Counted from the stretch's first letter, positions 9,001 through 17,811 are shown. The stretch: DNA of 64,000 nucleotides from Trueperella abortisuis (GCF_030811095.1 NZ_JAUSQL010000001.1:1178001-1242000), one strand, 5' to 3'. Numbers and translations: made by a program. Notes: generated by a model not told the origin, from the letters alone.

Positions 9001-9533
9001 GTGCAATCTTCCTGATCGGGGCCTCCGGCACCGGCAAGTCCGCGATCGTGCGTGAGTTGGCGAAGGCGGGATTCACGGCGGCTGATGTTGACGCCGCGGT
9101 TGCCGGATCGCAGGGCTACACGCTGGAGGACTTCTACGTGCTCCTCAAGCCGGAGCGGCGCAAGGCTCTGGTGGCGCGCGCGCTCGATGATTTCCTTGAC
9201 GATGTCGAGGCGGATCCGACCGGACGTTGGGCGCTCGCCATCCCATCGGACGCGCTGGGGGAGAGTCTGGAGGAACCGACGAAGGCCGCACTTGTGCGCG
9301 CACGCCTGCGCGACGCGGGAACCGTGGTCAAGCTGACGGCCGACCTGTCGACCCTGGTGACCCGCAACGGACTCATCGGTCAGCGCTCGGCCACGATGGT
9401 CATGCCGCGCAAGGAATTCCGGCTTATGCTGGCCGCGCGCGATGAGGTTTACGACGCCGTCGCCCACTACACATTTGATACAACAAAGCGAGAAGCTGCC
9501 GACGTGGCGCGCGAGCTTGTTGCGCTTGTTTAG
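8997..9533 (+). CDS. Shikimate kinase-like P-loop protein, degenerate
   Basis: A 178-residue protein whose GTG start overlaps the aroKB stop (GTGA). It keeps a Walker A motif (GASGTGKS, residues 8-15) and the general shikimate kinase layout, including a C-terminal EFRLMLAARDEVYDAVAHYTFDT resembling the kinase tail. The GGGA substrate-binding loop is replaced by IPSDALGES, and the first acidic pair is altered to ADVDAAV. It probably binds nucleotide but is unlikely to phosphorylate shikimate. Because aroKB already has an intact kinase domain, a regulatory role or another substrate is possible; this is inference. Confidence 0.7.
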   Translation: MSAIFLIGASGTGKSAIVRELAKAGFTAADVDAAVAGSQGYTLEDFYVLLKPERRKALVARALDDFLDDVEADPTGRWALAIPSDALGESLEEPTKAALVRARLRDAGTVVKLTADLSTLVTRNGLIGQRSATMVMPRKEFRLMLAARDEVYDAVAHYTFDTTKREAADVARELVALV

Positions 9534-9544
9534 CCCGGCTTTGT

Positions 9545-9578
9545 GAAGGTTTACCTTCTTAAGGATCGCCTTACCTTC
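9545..9578 (+). promoter_or_regulatory. Palindromic operator candidate, two AAGG-N4-CCTT boxes
   Basis: AAGG-TTTA-CCTT at 9546-9557 lies inside the 14-bp palindrome GAAGGTTTACCTTC. AAGG-ATCG-CCTT at 9561-9572 follows, and a third CCTT half-site sits at 9574-9577. Box centres are 15 bp apart and the array abuts the -35 at 9580. This arrangement suits a dimeric repressor, probably metal-sensing given the downstream P-type ATPase. Confidence 0.6.
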
Positions 9579-9579
9579 G

Positions 9580-9615
9580 TTGTTATTGGAGTTATTCCAG
9601 AATACGATGAGGGTG
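9580..9615 (+). promoter_or_regulatory. Promoter of the P-type ATPase gene
   Basis: -35 TTGTTA (9580-9585), 17-bp spacer, -10 TACGAT (9603-9608), 6 nt, then the GTG start at 9615. This predicts a leaderless transcript. Confidence 0.6.
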
Positions 9616-11507
9616 TGGTTAAGAAATTTGTATCCCGGTATCCGCTCGTCGCGGTCATTGGCGTCGTGGCGCTCATCGGCGTCGCCCTCACTGCGATGGG
9701 TAATGAACCCGCCGCGCGGGTGCTCGTCTCCGCGGTCGCTGCCGTCATCGCTGCCCTCCAGCTGAAGGGGATGATCGACACTTTGCGCGAGCACAGCTTC
9801 GGCATTGACATCCTTGCCGTAACGGCGATCGCTTCCACTGTGGCTGTGGGCGAGTACTGGGCCGCGCTCGTCGTGTGCCTCATGCTCACGGGCGGCGAGG
9901 CACTCGAGGACTACGCCGAGGGCCGCGCGAGCGCGGAGCTAACCGCGTTGCTCGAGGGCGCCCCGACCACCGCCTACCGCAAGAGCGCCGGCGGCATCCA
10001 GGAAATCGCCGTCGACGACGTGGCGGTGGGTGACGAGCTCGTGGTCCGTCCCCATGAGGCGGTTCCGGTCGACGCCGTGTTGCTGTCGGACTCGGCGCTG
10101 TTGGACGAGAGCCAGCTGACGGGTGAGTCGATGCCGGTCAAACACGCCGCGGGCGACATGCTGCTTGCAGGTTCGATGAACGACGCGGACGCGATCGAGG
10201 TGCGTGCCCGCGCGGTGGCCGCCGATTCGCAGTACCAGCGCATCGTCTCGCTCGTGGAAGAGGCGCGCGAGTCCAAGGCTCCGTTCGTGCGCCTTGCCGA
10301 CCGGGTCGCACTTCCCTTTACTATCATCGCCTTTATCATCGCCGGGGTGGCATGGACAGTCACGGGTGACCCGATGCGCTTCGCCCAGGTGCTCGTGGTG
10401 GCCACCCCGTGCCCGCTCATCATCGCGGCGCCGGTTGCCTTCATGGCCGGTATGTCACGCGCGGCCCGCGGCGGCATGATCATCAAGAACGCGGGCACGA
10501 TTGAGCAGATCGCCAAGGTGGCCTCGGTCGCCTTTGACAAGACCGGCACGCTGACGATGGGCCAGCCGCAGATCACGGACGTGGTCAGCACGATGCCGGA
10601 GGACATGCTGCGCTTGGCGGCCAGCGCCGAGTATTATTCTTCGCATCCGCTCGCGCAAGCGATCGTGGCCGCTGCGGGGGACGTGGCCGAGCCCGAGCAG
10701 GCCCGCGACGTTCCCGCCCAGGGCGTCGTAGCCCGTGTGGAGGGCCGGCAGGTCAAGGTCGGAAAATATGGCTTCGTCATGGACGTAGACGAGCCCGCCC
10801 CCGTTGAGGCTCGCCCCGGATTCACGGCAATCTTCGTCTCCGTCGACGGCGAACTCGCGGGTCACGTTGAGCTCTCCGATCCGATACGCCCCGAGACCCC
10901 TACCGCACTGAAAGCGATCGGCGCCATAGGTGTGGACCACACCGTTATGCTCACGGGCGACGCCGAGGACACCGCGCGCCGGGTGGCCAGCGAACTTGGC
11001 ATCGCCGACGTGCGGGGCGGCCTCCTTCCCGAAGACAAGGTTCGGGCCGTCACCTCGATGGGTCCCAAGCCGGTGCTCATGGTCGGAGACGGCGTCAACG
11101 ACGCCCCTGTGCTCGCGGCGGCCGACGTGGGCGTTGCGATGGGTGCGCGCGGATCGGCAGCCGCAGTGGAGAGCGCCGACGTCGTCATCATGCTTGACGA
11201 TCTCTCGCGTCTGGCCCGCCTCCTGCTCGTCGGCAAGCGCACGATGCGCGTGGCGTGGCAGGCCATCGCGATCGGTGTCGCGTTCTCGGTGGTCCTCATG
11301 GTGATCGGCGCAACTGGAGTCATGCCCGCTTTTGTCGGTGCGTGGATGCAGGAACTCGTGGACCTGGCGTGCATTCTGTGGGCGTTGCTGGCAGCGCGCC
11401 CGTCGCGGACGGAGCGCGAGCTGAGCGAGCGGATGGCCGGCGTCGTCGTCGAAACGAAGCCCGAATGTGGGCGAAGGACGCCCGCCGCGTCCGATCTCGT
11501 CTCATAG
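9615..11507 (+). CDS. Heavy-metal translocating P-type ATPase (P1B type)
   Basis: A membrane pump of 630 residues that exports or imports a transition metal by ATP hydrolysis. Visible motifs: actuator TGES (about 169-172), membrane metal-binding CPL in ATPCPLII (266-268), phosphorylation site DKTGT (308-312), the SHPLA nucleotide-domain motif and GDGVNDAP. Membrane helices flank these. No N-terminal heavy-metal-binding domain is present, and the CPL variant does not fix the metal. GTG 9615 is chosen because a good promoter ends 6 nt before it; an in-frame ATG-like start at 9543 would place the operator inside the gene. The C-terminal tail holds a lone cysteine (PECGRR). Confidence 0.9.
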   Translation: MVKKFVSRYPLVAVIGVVALIGVALTAMGNEPAARVLVSAVAAVIAALQLKGMIDTLREHSFGIDILAVTAIASTVAVGEYWAALVVCLMLTGGEALEDYAEGRASAELTALLEGAPTTAYRKSAGGIQEIAVDDVAVGDELVVRPHEAVPVDAVLLSDSALLDESQLTGESMPVKHAAGDMLLAGSMNDADAIEVRARAVAADSQYQRIVSLVEEARESKAPFVRLADRVALPFTIIAFIIAGVAWTVTGDPMRFAQVLVVATPCPLIIAAPVAFMAGMSRAARGGMIIKNAGTIEQIAKVASVAFDKTGTLTMGQPQITDVVSTMPEDMLRLAASAEYYSSHPLAQAIVAAAGDVAEPEQARDVPAQGVVARVEGRQVKVGKYGFVMDVDEPAPVEARPGFTAIFVSVDGELAGHVELSDPIRPETPTALKAIGAIGVDHTVMLTGDAEDTARRVASELGIADVRGGLLPEDKVRAVTSMGPKPVLMVGDGVNDAPVLAAADVGVAMGARGSAAAVESADVVIMLDDLSRLARLLLVGKRTMRVAWQAIAIGVAFSVVLMVIGATGVMPAFVGAWMQELVDLACILWALLAARPSRTERELSERMAGVVVETKPECGRRTPAASDLVS

Positions 11508-11554
11508 CGCGCAATGCCACACGCCGCGGATAAGGAATTGCGGGCCCTGCACGC

Positions 11555-11560
11555 TAAACT
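11555..11560 (+). promoter_or_regulatory. -10 element upstream of efp
   Basis: TAAACT, 36 nt before the efp GTG. No convincing -35 was seen. Confidence 0.35.
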
Positions 11561-11596
11561 TGTGTCGAGATAAGGCCAGACAAAGATTGGATAAAC

Positions 11597-12154
11597 GTGG
11601 CAACAACGAATGACCTCAAGAATGGCATGGTCCTCAAGATTGACAACCAGCTGTGGCAGGTAGTGGAGTTCCAGCACGTCAAGCCGGGCAAGGGCCCCGC
11701 CTTTGTTCGCACCAAGCTGCGCAACGTCCTCTCCGGCAAGAACGTCGACAGGACGATGAACGCCGGTGTCAAGGTCGAGACCGCCACGGTCGATCGCCGC
11801 GACATGCAGTACCTGTACAACGACGGCGAAGACTTCATCTTCATGGATCTTGAGACCTACGAGCAGCTGCCGGTGTCGGCGGACGTCGTGGGCGCGGCTA
11901 AGAACTACATGCTCGAGAACCAGAACGTCATCGTTGCCATGCACGACGGCCAGGTTCTCTTCATCGAACTGCCTTCCTCGGTAGTCCTCGAGATCACCTT
12001 CACCGAGCCGGGTCTGCAGGGAGACCGCTCGAACGCGGGCACGAAGCCGGCCACTCTCGAGACGGGCTACGAGATCCAGGTGCCGCTCTTCATCGAGCAG
12101 GGCACGAAGGTCAAGGTGGACACCCGTACCGGCGAGTATCTGAATCGCGCCTAA
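11597..12154 (+). CDS. efp: Translation elongation factor P
   Basis: A 185-residue factor that rescues ribosomes stalled on polyproline. Three beta-barrel domains are recognisable, with [35 protein letters not shown] as the conserved domain III. The tip loop is KPGKGPAF, the palindromic PGKGP form known from actinobacteria, in which the tip lysine works unmodified; no modification gene (epmA, ymfI, earP) is seen nearby. The GTG start has no strong ribosome binding site. Its stop overlaps nusB (TAATG), the conserved efp-nusB pair. Confidence 0.98.
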   Translation: MATTNDLKNGMVLKIDNQLWQVVEFQHVKPGKGPAFVRTKLRNVLSGKNVDRTMNAGVKVETATVDRRDMQYLYNDGEDFIFMDLETYEQLPVSADVVGAAKNYMLENQNVIVAMHDGQVLFIELPSSVVLEITFTEPGLQGDRSNAGTKPATLETGYEIQVPLFIEQGTKVKVDTRTGEYLNRA

Positions 12155-12654
12155 TGGAGAAGAAATCTCGCCCCAACCCCAAGCGGAAGGGTCGCTCGCT
12201 TCAGCGGCAGATGGCACTCGACGTGATTTTCGAGGCCGACCTTCGCGGGACAGACCTGAGCGCCCTTCTCGAGGAGCGCAAGGTCATCTCAACCCACATG
12301 GTTCCGATTGGGGACTACGGCGTCACGATCGTCGCCACGTACGCGGACAACGCCCCTGACGTGGACTCGATGATCGAGGCGGCCTCGCCGAACTGGCCCA
12401 TCGAGCGCATGTCGGTCGTGGATCGATGCCTGCTCCGCGTCGGAGCGACAGAGCTCATGTTCCTCGACGTGGACCTGCCGGTGGTCGTGTCGGAGATCAA
12501 GTCGCTCGCTCGTGACATATCCACGGATCGGGCGGTTCCCTTCCTCATGGGAGTGATCAATCGAATCGGCGAGATTCGCGCCGGCGAGACGGCCGGTTTG
12601 AATGACATAATTGAAAAGTTGCCGGTGACGGGCAAAGAGCCCGAACCGAGATAG
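12154..12654 (+). CDS. nusB: Transcription antitermination factor NusB
   Basis: A 166-residue helical RNA-binding protein that, with NusE (S10), binds boxA in rRNA leaders to prevent early termination. The basic N-terminus precedes RQMALDVIFEAD, and WPIERMSVVDRCLLRVGATELMF with the following PVVVSEIKSLARDISTDRAVPFLMGVINRI is the conserved C-terminal half. Start overlaps the efp stop. An intrinsic terminator follows 8 nt after the stop. In related genomes the pyr operon begins here, but pyrR, pyrB and pyrC are absent. Confidence 0.97.
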   Translation: MEKKSRPNPKRKGRSLQRQMALDVIFEADLRGTDLSALLEERKVISTHMVPIGDYGVTIVATYADNAPDVDSMIEAASPNWPIERMSVVDRCLLRVGATELMFLDVDLPVVVSEIKSLARDISTDRAVPFLMGVINRIGEIRAGETAGLNDIIEKLPVTGKEPEPR

Positions 12655-12661
12655 AGGCGTT

Positions 12662-12693
12662 GGACGCCGGTCATCTGGCCGGCGTCCTTTTTT
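12662..12693 (+). terminator. Strong intrinsic terminator between nusB and the CarA-like gene
   Basis: Perfect 9-bp stem GGACGCCGG/CCGGCGTCC with an 8-nt loop and six T residues (12688-12693). It ends only 15 nt before the CarA-like start codon, so it may act as an attenuator for carAB as well as ending efp-nusB. Confidence 0.85.
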
Positions 12694-12708
12694 ATGAATG
12701 GAGGGTGC

Positions 12709-13104
12709 ATGAGCCAAGCAAAGGTCATCTTCGAGGACGGAACGGAGTTCCCTGGGCGCGCCTATGGAGCGCGGGGTGAGGTGAACGGGCGTGTGGTGGT
12801 CTGCACGTCAGCCACCGGCTACGAGCCGGCGCTCGCTGACGATGCGAACGCCGATGCGATCGTGCTGTACACGACTCCTCACATCGGTAACACGGGCATG
12901 ACGGGCGCCGAGCCGCTCGTCGCGCGCGGGTTGATTGCCCGCGATCCCGTTCCGCACTCGTCGAGTGCCTTCGCCGTCGCCGAGCTGGAGCAGAGGCTGA
13001 GCGAGGACGGCGTCGTAGGTATCTGCGAGGTCGACACGCGAGCTATCATGCGCCGCGTCGGGGCCGGCGCCGCAACGGTCACCATCGTCACGGAGGAGAA
13101 CTAA
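12709..13104 (+). CDS. carA: CarA N-terminal domain only: CPSase small subunit lacking glutaminase
   Basis: A 131-residue protein matching only the N-terminal domain of the carbamoyl-phosphate synthase small chain: [68 protein letters not shown]. Normal CarA is about 360-380 residues, with a class I glutamine amidotransferase domain (catalytic Cys-His-Glu) after this point. Here the protein stops, and TAATG couples it directly to carB, with no amidotransferase remnant between them. ATG 12709 has GGAGGG at 12700-12705. The tight coupling argues for a settled architecture, not a sequencing error. A free-ammonia-dependent CarB is the simplest reading (inference). Confidence 0.88.
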   Translation: MSQAKVIFEDGTEFPGRAYGARGEVNGRVVVCTSATGYEPALADDANADAIVLYTTPHIGNTGMTGAEPLVARGLIARDPVPHSSSAFAVAELEQRLSEDGVVGICEVDTRAIMRRVGAGAATVTIVTEEN

Positions 13105-16100
13105 TGCCACGTCGCACCGATATTGAATCGATCCTCGTCATCGGCTCAGGCCCGATCGTCATCGGCCAAGCCTGCGAGTTTGACTACTCCGGCACGCAGG
13201 CATGCCGCGTCCTTAAGGACGAGGGCTACCGCGTGGTGCTAGTCAACTCGAATCCGGCGACCATCATGACCGACCCCAACATGGCCGACGCCACCTACAT
13301 CGAGCCCATCACGCCCGAGGTCGTGGCCCAGATTATCGCCAGGGAGCGTCCCGACGCCGTACTCGCCACCCTCGGCGGGCAGACCGCGCTCAACACGGCC
13401 ACGGCACTCGCCGAAAACGGCACCTTCGCCAAATACGGCGTGGAGTTCCTCGGCGCCGACGCGGAGGCGATCCGCAAGGGTGAAGACCGTCAGGCCTTCA
13501 AAGACGTCGTCGAGGCCTGCGGCGGCGAAAGCGCGCGCTCATTCATCGCCCACACGCTCAAGGAGTGTCACGAGGCCGCGGACAAGCTGGGCTATCCGCT
13601 CGTCGTGCGTCCCTCTTTCACCATGGGCGGGCTGGGCTCGGGTCTGGCCCACAACCAGGACGAACTCGACCGGATTGTCGGCGGCGGCCTGCGCTATTCA
13701 GCCACCGCGGAGGTGCTGCTCGAGGAGTCGATCCTTGGGTGGAAAGAGATCGAGCTCGAGGTGATCCGCGACGCTAACGACGTGGCGATACTCGTGTGTT
13801 CGATTGAGAACTTCGATCCCGTCGGTGTTCACACGGGCGACTCGATCACCATGGCACCCGCACTCACACTCACCGACGCCGAATTTACCGCCGTGCGTGA
13901 CCTGGGCATGGCGATCATCCGCGAGGTGGGGCTCGCGTCCGGTGGCTGTAACATCCAGATCGCGATCGAGCCGAAGACCGGGCGCATGGTCGTCATCGAG
14001 ATGAACCCGCGCGTCTCGCGCTCCTCGGCGCTGGCTTCTAAGGCAACGGGCGTGCCGATTGCGAAGATTACCACGAAGCTCGCGGTGGGCTACACGCTCG
14101 AGGAGATCACCAACGACATGACCGGTCTGCCGTTGTCGGCGGGCGATCCGGCTGTCGACTACGTCGTGGTGAAGGTTGCGCGCTTTGCGTTCGAGAAGTT
14201 CCCGGCAGCGGATGACACGCTTACGACGACGATGAAGTCGGTCGGCGAGGCGATGTCGCTCGGGCGGAACTTCACCGAGGCCCTTCAAAAGGCCATGCGC
14301 TCGATCGACAAGAAGGGCGTCGTGTTCCACTGGGAGGGCGAGCCAGATGTGCCCGCGCTTCTGGAGGCGATGAGGCGCCCCACCCAGGATCGCCTCATCC
14401 AGATCCAGCAGGCGCTTCGCGGCGGGGCAAGCGTGGAACAGATCAACGAGGCGACGGCCATCGACCCGCTTTTCCTCGATCAGATCCAGCTCATCAACGA
14501 GGTTGCTGACGAGATTGCGAGCGCGCAGGCGCTGACGGCCGACGTGCTGAGAAGGGCAAAGCGCCACGGCTTCTCTGACCAGCAGATCGGTGCCATCCGC
14601 GGCATCTCGGAGCAGGCGGTGCGCGAGGTACGCTGGGCCTACAACCTGCACCCGGTCTACAAGATGGTGGACACGTGCGCGGGCACGGCGCCGGCGTCGA
14701 CCCCGTACATGTATTCGACCTACGACCAGGAGAGCGAGGTCATGGCCCGGAGCAAGCCGGCCGTCATGATTCTGGGCTCGGGGCCGAACCGCATCGGGCA
14801 GGGCTTGGAGTTTGACTACTCGTGCGTGCAGGCCACGTTCGCGCTCAAGGACTACGAGACGATCATCGTCAACTGCAACCCGGAGACGGTCTCCACCGAC
14901 TACGACATCTCCGACCGCCTCTACTTCGAGCCTCTCACCTTGGAGGACGTGCTCGAGGCCTACCACGCCGAGCTCAAGGCGGGACCGATCGCCGGCGTCA
15001 TTGTCCAGTTGGGTGGGCAGACCCCGCTCTCGCTGGCGCAGGAGCTGAAGGCGGCGGGCCTGCCGATCGTGGGAACCACGCCCGACGCGATTGATATGGC
15101 CGAGGACCGCAAGCTGTTTGGCACGGTGCTTGAGTCCGCGGGCCTTCAGGCCCCCGAGTACGGCACGGCGATGTCGGACCAGCAGGCCGTGGACGTTGCC
15201 GAGAAGATTGGCTTCCCGGTGCTCGTGCGCCCCTCCTACGTGCTGGGCGGGCGCGGCATGCAGATCGTCTATTCCCGTGACGAGCTCGATGCCTACCTTG
15301 CCCGGCACGAGTCGGACAAGACGGATGCCTCGCGGACCTCCGCCCCGTTGCTCATCGACCGCTTCCTTGACGACGCCACGGAGATCGACGTCGACGCTCT
15401 CTACGACGGCGATGAGCTGTTCCTCGGCGGGATCATGCAACACATCGAGGAGGCCGGTATCCACTCGGGTGACTCGGCATGCGTGCTGCCTACCCTCACC
15501 CTGTCCCAGGCGATGATCGACCGGATCTTCGCCGCCACGGAGGCGATCGCCCGCGGCGTCGGCGTCGTAGGCTTGGTCAACATCCAGTTCGCCATCCAGT
15601 CCGGGGTTCTGTACGTCATCGAGGCCAACCCGCGCGCCTCGCGCACGGTTCCCTTCGTATCGAAGGCGACCGGGGTCTCGCTCGCGCCGGCGGCCACGCG
15701 GATCATGATGGGGGAGAAGATCGCCGCGCTGAAGGCCTCGGGCATGCTGCCGGCCACCGACGGGCGCGTGCTCGACCTCGTCAGCCCGGTCACGGTTAAG
15801 GAGGCCGTCCTTCCCTTCAAGCGGTTTGTGACGAGGCAGGGCACTGTGGTCGACACGGGGCTCGGCCCCGAGATGCGTTCCACAGGTGAGGTCATGGGTA
15901 TCGCCGCGACCTTCCCGGCAGCGTTCGCGAAGGCCCAGAGCGCCGCGTACGGCGGGTTGCCTACGGAGGGATCGGTGTTCGTCTCCGTGTCGAACAACGA
16001 CAAGGCGGCGATGATCTTCCCCGTCCTCCAGCTCAGTGACATGGGCTTCACGATCTACGCCACCAAGGGCACGTCGCAGGTGCTGGAGCGCTATGGCATC

Positions 16101-16370
16101 GCGACCAAACCGGTGGCCAAGCTGTCGGAGGCGGGGGAGACGAACGTCGTCGACCTCATCTCTTCGGGCGCGATCGACATGGTGGTCAATACTCCCAACA
16201 CGCAGGGTGCGCGTGCAGACGGCTACTCCATCCGCGCTGCGACGACGGCGGCGAATCTGCCGATCATGACCACCATCTCGGAGTTCTCCGCTGCCGTGCA
16301 GGCAATCAAGGGCATGCGCGCCCAAAATCTGGGGATTCGCTCCCTACAGGAATACCAGGCGTCCAAATAG
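13104..16370 (+). CDS. carB: Carbamoyl-phosphate synthase large subunit
   Basis: A 1088-residue synthetase making carbamoyl phosphate from bicarbonate, ammonia and 2 ATP, for pyrimidines and arginine. Both homologous ATP-grasp halves are complete: [19 protein letters not shown] near residue 12 and [18 protein letters not shown] near 555. Ligand clusters [11 protein letters not shown] and [28 protein letters not shown] and [17 protein letters not shown] are intact. The C-terminal MGS-type allosteric domain (about 930-1088) is present. It is translationally coupled to the truncated CarA. pyrF, which often follows, is absent; mihF comes next. Confidence 0.98.
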   Translation: MPRRTDIESILVIGSGPIVIGQACEFDYSGTQACRVLKDEGYRVVLVNSNPATIMTDPNMADATYIEPITPEVVAQIIARERPDAVLATLGGQTALNTATALAENGTFAKYGVEFLGADAEAIRKGEDRQAFKDVVEACGGESARSFIAHTLKECHEAADKLGYPLVVRPSFTMGGLGSGLAHNQDELDRIVGGGLRYSATAEVLLEESILGWKEIELEVIRDANDVAILVCSIENFDPVGVHTGDSITMAPALTLTDAEFTAVRDLGMAIIREVGLASGGCNIQIAIEPKTGRMVVIEMNPRVSRSSALASKATGVPIAKITTKLAVGYTLEEITNDMTGLPLSAGDPAVDYVVVKVARFAFEKFPAADDTLTTTMKSVGEAMSLGRNFTEALQKAMRSIDKKGVVFHWEGEPDVPALLEAMRRPTQDRLIQIQQALRGGASVEQINEATAIDPLFLDQIQLINEVADEIASAQALTADVLRRAKRHGFSDQQIGAIRGISEQAVREVRWAYNLHPVYKMVDTCAGTAPASTPYMYSTYDQESEVMARSKPAVMILGSGPNRIGQGLEFDYSCVQATFALKDYETIIVNCNPETVSTDYDISDRLYFEPLTLEDVLEAYHAELKAGPIAGVIVQLGGQTPLSLAQELKAAGLPIVGTTPDAIDMAEDRKLFGTVLESAGLQAPEYGTAMSDQQAVDVAEKIGFPVLVRPSYVLGGRGMQIVYSRDELDAYLARHESDKTDASRTSAPLLIDRFLDDATEIDVDALYDGDELFLGGIMQHIEEAGIHSGDSACVLPTLTLSQAMIDRIFAATEAIARGVGVVGLVNIQFAIQSGVLYVIEANPRASRTVPFVSKATGVSLAPAATRIMMGEKIAALKASGMLPATDGRVLDLVSPVTVKEAVLPFKRFVTRQGTVVDTGLGPEMRSTGEVMGIAATFPAAFAKAQSAAYGGLPTEGSVFVSVSNNDKAAMIFPVLQLSDMGFTIYATKGTSQVLERYGIATKPVAKLSEAGETNVVDLISSGAIDMVVNTPNTQGARADGYSIRAATTAANLPIMTTISEFSAAVQAIKGMRAQNLGIRSLQEYQASK

Positions 16371-16486
16371 TGAAATGAGGGGGTAATCGGATATGTCGGA
16401 CTTTTGTGGTGCGGACAGGTTTTTAGGACGCTGACCTGCGGAAACGCAAGGTCTGTGAAAAATCCGAAAAAACTGTCACAAATCGA

Positions 16487-16547
16487 GGGGAAATTTTCCC
16501 CCGCGAGCGGCTATATTGGCCGTATACCAGCACTTTAGGGAGGCATC
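16487..16547 (+). promoter_or_regulatory. mihF upstream region: palindrome, -10 candidates, ribosome binding site
   Basis: A 15-bp palindrome GGGGAAATTTTCCCC (16487-16501) is followed by -10 candidates TATATT (16512-16517) and TATACC (16523-16528). GGGAGG (16538-16543) sits 4 nt before the ATG. The rest of the 16371-16547 gap is AT-rich and shows no gene. Confidence 0.5.
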
Positions 16548-16859
16548 ATGGTTCTACCACACCTGACACCGGAAGAGCGGCAGGCTGCGCTCGAGAAGGC
16601 GGCTGTTGCGCGCAAGAAGCGCGCGGCGATCAAGGCCGATCTTAAGAGCGGCAACAAGAAGCTCTCTGAGGTCCTCGAGCTCGCCAAGGAAGATGCGGTG
16701 CTCGCCAAGCTCAAGGTCACCTCCCTTCTACAGTCGCTACCCGGCGTCGGTCCGGCCAAGTGTGAGGCGATCATGGAGGATGCGAAGATTTCGCCGTCGC
16801 GCCGCCTCGCGGGCCTGGGCAAGCACCAGGCCGAGCGCCTCATCGAGCTCTTCGGCTAA
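16548..16859 (+). CDS. mihF: Actinobacterial integration host factor
   Basis: A 103-residue nucleoid-associated protein of the actinobacterial IHF type, unrelated in sequence to enteric IHF. The helical N-terminal part, rich in K/A (PHLTPEERQAALEKAAVARKKRAAIKADLKSG), precedes a helix-two-turn-helix DNA-binding core ending in LLQSLPGVGPAKCEAIMEDAKISPSRRLAGLGKHQAERLIELFG. The LPGVGPAKA-like turn is diagnostic. In actinobacteria it lies before gmk and rpoZ, as here. It has its own AT-rich promoter region and ribosome binding site, and a strong terminator. Confidence 0.96.
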   Translation: MVLPHLTPEERQAALEKAAVARKKRAAIKADLKSGNKKLSEVLELAKEDAVLAKLKVTSLLQSLPGVGPAKCEAIMEDAKISPSRRLAGLGKHQAERLIELFG

Positions 16860-16869
16860 CGCTGACCTG

Positions 16870-16897
16870 TTTCCCGCGCCGCAAGCGGCGCGGGAAA
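16870..16897 (+). terminator. Intrinsic hairpin after mihF
   Basis: Perfect 12-bp stem TTTCCCGCGCCG/CGGCGCGGGAAA with a CAAG loop, 10 nt after the mihF stop. The trailing T-run is minimal. Confidence 0.8.
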
Positions 16898-16934
16898 TTG
16901 GGTCGCCGGGGTCCAATCTGGCACGATGGATGCA
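16898..16934 (+). promoter_or_regulatory. Leaderless promoter of gmk
   Basis: TTGGGT (16898-16903), 18-bp spacer, CACGAT (16922-16927), 6 nt, then ATG 16934. Confidence 0.45.
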
Positions 16935-17485
16935 TGCAGGCATTCGTTCTTACTGGCCCCACCGCCGTCGGAAAAGGTACCGTCATCGCCGAACTGCGCA
17001 AGCGGTTGCCGAGTTTGTGGTTCTCGATCTCGGCTACGACACGCTCTCCGCGTCCCGGGGAAGTCGGTGGCGTCAACTACTACTTCGTCACGCACGACGA
17101 GTTCGACCGGCTTGTCGCCGAGGGGCGGATGCTCGAGTGGGCGCTCGTTCATGGCCTGAACAAGTACGGTACCCCGCGCGGGCCGGTGGAGGAGGCGCTC
17201 GCCGAGGGGCGCACGGTTCTTCTCGAGGTTGACCTCGCCGGTGCGCGTCAGATCCGCCAATCCATGCCGGAGGCGTACCAGATCTTCCTCGCGCCGCCGT
17301 CGTGGGAGGATCTCGAAGCTCGACTCCGTGGCCGCGGAACCGAGGGCGAGGAAGAGCAGCTTCGCCGTTTGGAAACCGCGAAGGTTGAGCTGGCTGCCGA
17401 GGGCGAGTTTGACGAGGTCGTCGTCAATGAGACAGTGGCACAGGCCACCGAGGACATACTTAAGATTATGCGCGCCAAAGGCTAG
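16934..17485 (+). CDS. gmk: Guanylate kinase
   Basis: A 183-residue kinase phosphorylating GMP to GDP. The P-loop TGPTAVGKGTV is near residues 7-17. SISATTRSPRPGEVGGVNYYFVTHDEF is the conserved GMP-binding region with its lid arginine, and EGRMLEWALVHGLNKYGTPRGPVEEAL follows. I chose ATG 16934 because the P-loop begins immediately after it; an earlier in-frame ATG at 16898 would add 12 residues unrelated to the family. Located between mihF and rpoZ, the standard actinobacterial order. Confidence 0.96.
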   Translation: MQAFVLTGPTAVGKGTVIAELRKRLPSLWFSISATTRSPRPGEVGGVNYYFVTHDEFDRLVAEGRMLEWALVHGLNKYGTPRGPVEEALAEGRTVLLEVDLAGARQIRQSMPEAYQIFLAPPSWEDLEARLRGRGTEGEEEQLRRLETAKVELAAEGEFDEVVVNETVAQATEDILKIMRAKG

Positions 17486-17536
17486 AATGTAGGGTCGATG
17501 CCTTGTTTTAAGGCGCCATTTCGTGGAGAGGCAAAC

Positions 17537-17803
17537 ATGTTCGGAACCACCCCTCATCCTGAGGGCATCACGTCGCCGGCGATTGACGACCTGTTGGAGA
17601 AGGTCGATTCGAAGTACACGCTCGTTGTTTACGGCGCCGCGCGTGCCCGCCAGATCAACTCCTACCGCCAGGAGATGAAGTCCGGCGATCAGAACATCAC
17701 CAACATCGGCCCGCTCGTTCCCGCGCTTCCTGAGGACAAGCCGCTCTCGGTTGCGCTACAGGAAATCGATCAGGATAAGCTCTCGCTGACCGTTGAAGAG
17801 TAA
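17537..17803 (+). CDS. rpoZ: RNA polymerase omega subunit
   Basis: An 88-residue small subunit that aids assembly of RNA polymerase by folding beta-prime. PEGITSPAIDDLLEKVDSKYTLVVYGAARARQINSYRQEM is the conserved omega core, and PLSVALQEIDQDKLSL the C-terminal helix. ATG 17537 is chosen because GGAGAGG lies 7 nt upstream and the family N-terminus starts here; an in-frame ATG at 17498 is possible. A -10-like TAGAAT at 17483-17488 overlaps the gmk stop. A hairpin follows 9 nt after the stop. Confidence 0.95.
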   Translation: MFGTTPHPEGITSPAIDDLLEKVDSKYTLVVYGAARARQINSYRQEMKSGDQNITNIGPLVPALPEDKPLSVALQEIDQDKLSLTVEE

Positions 17804-17811
17804 GACATCGG

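Noticed and set aside
9543..9614. Earlier start for the P-type ATPase
   Set aside because: It would put the palindromic operator and the -35/-10 elements inside the coding region, and the added residues do not resemble the family.
10862..12217. 451-codon minus-strand frame over the P-type ATPase and efp
   Set aside because: Antisense to two clear genes and spans their intergenic promoter; no family match.
13698..16325. 875-codon open frame on the minus strand
   Set aside because: It lies wholly antisense to carB. Long antisense frames are expected in GC-rich coding DNA; the protein has no recognisable domain and no promoter or ribosome binding site.
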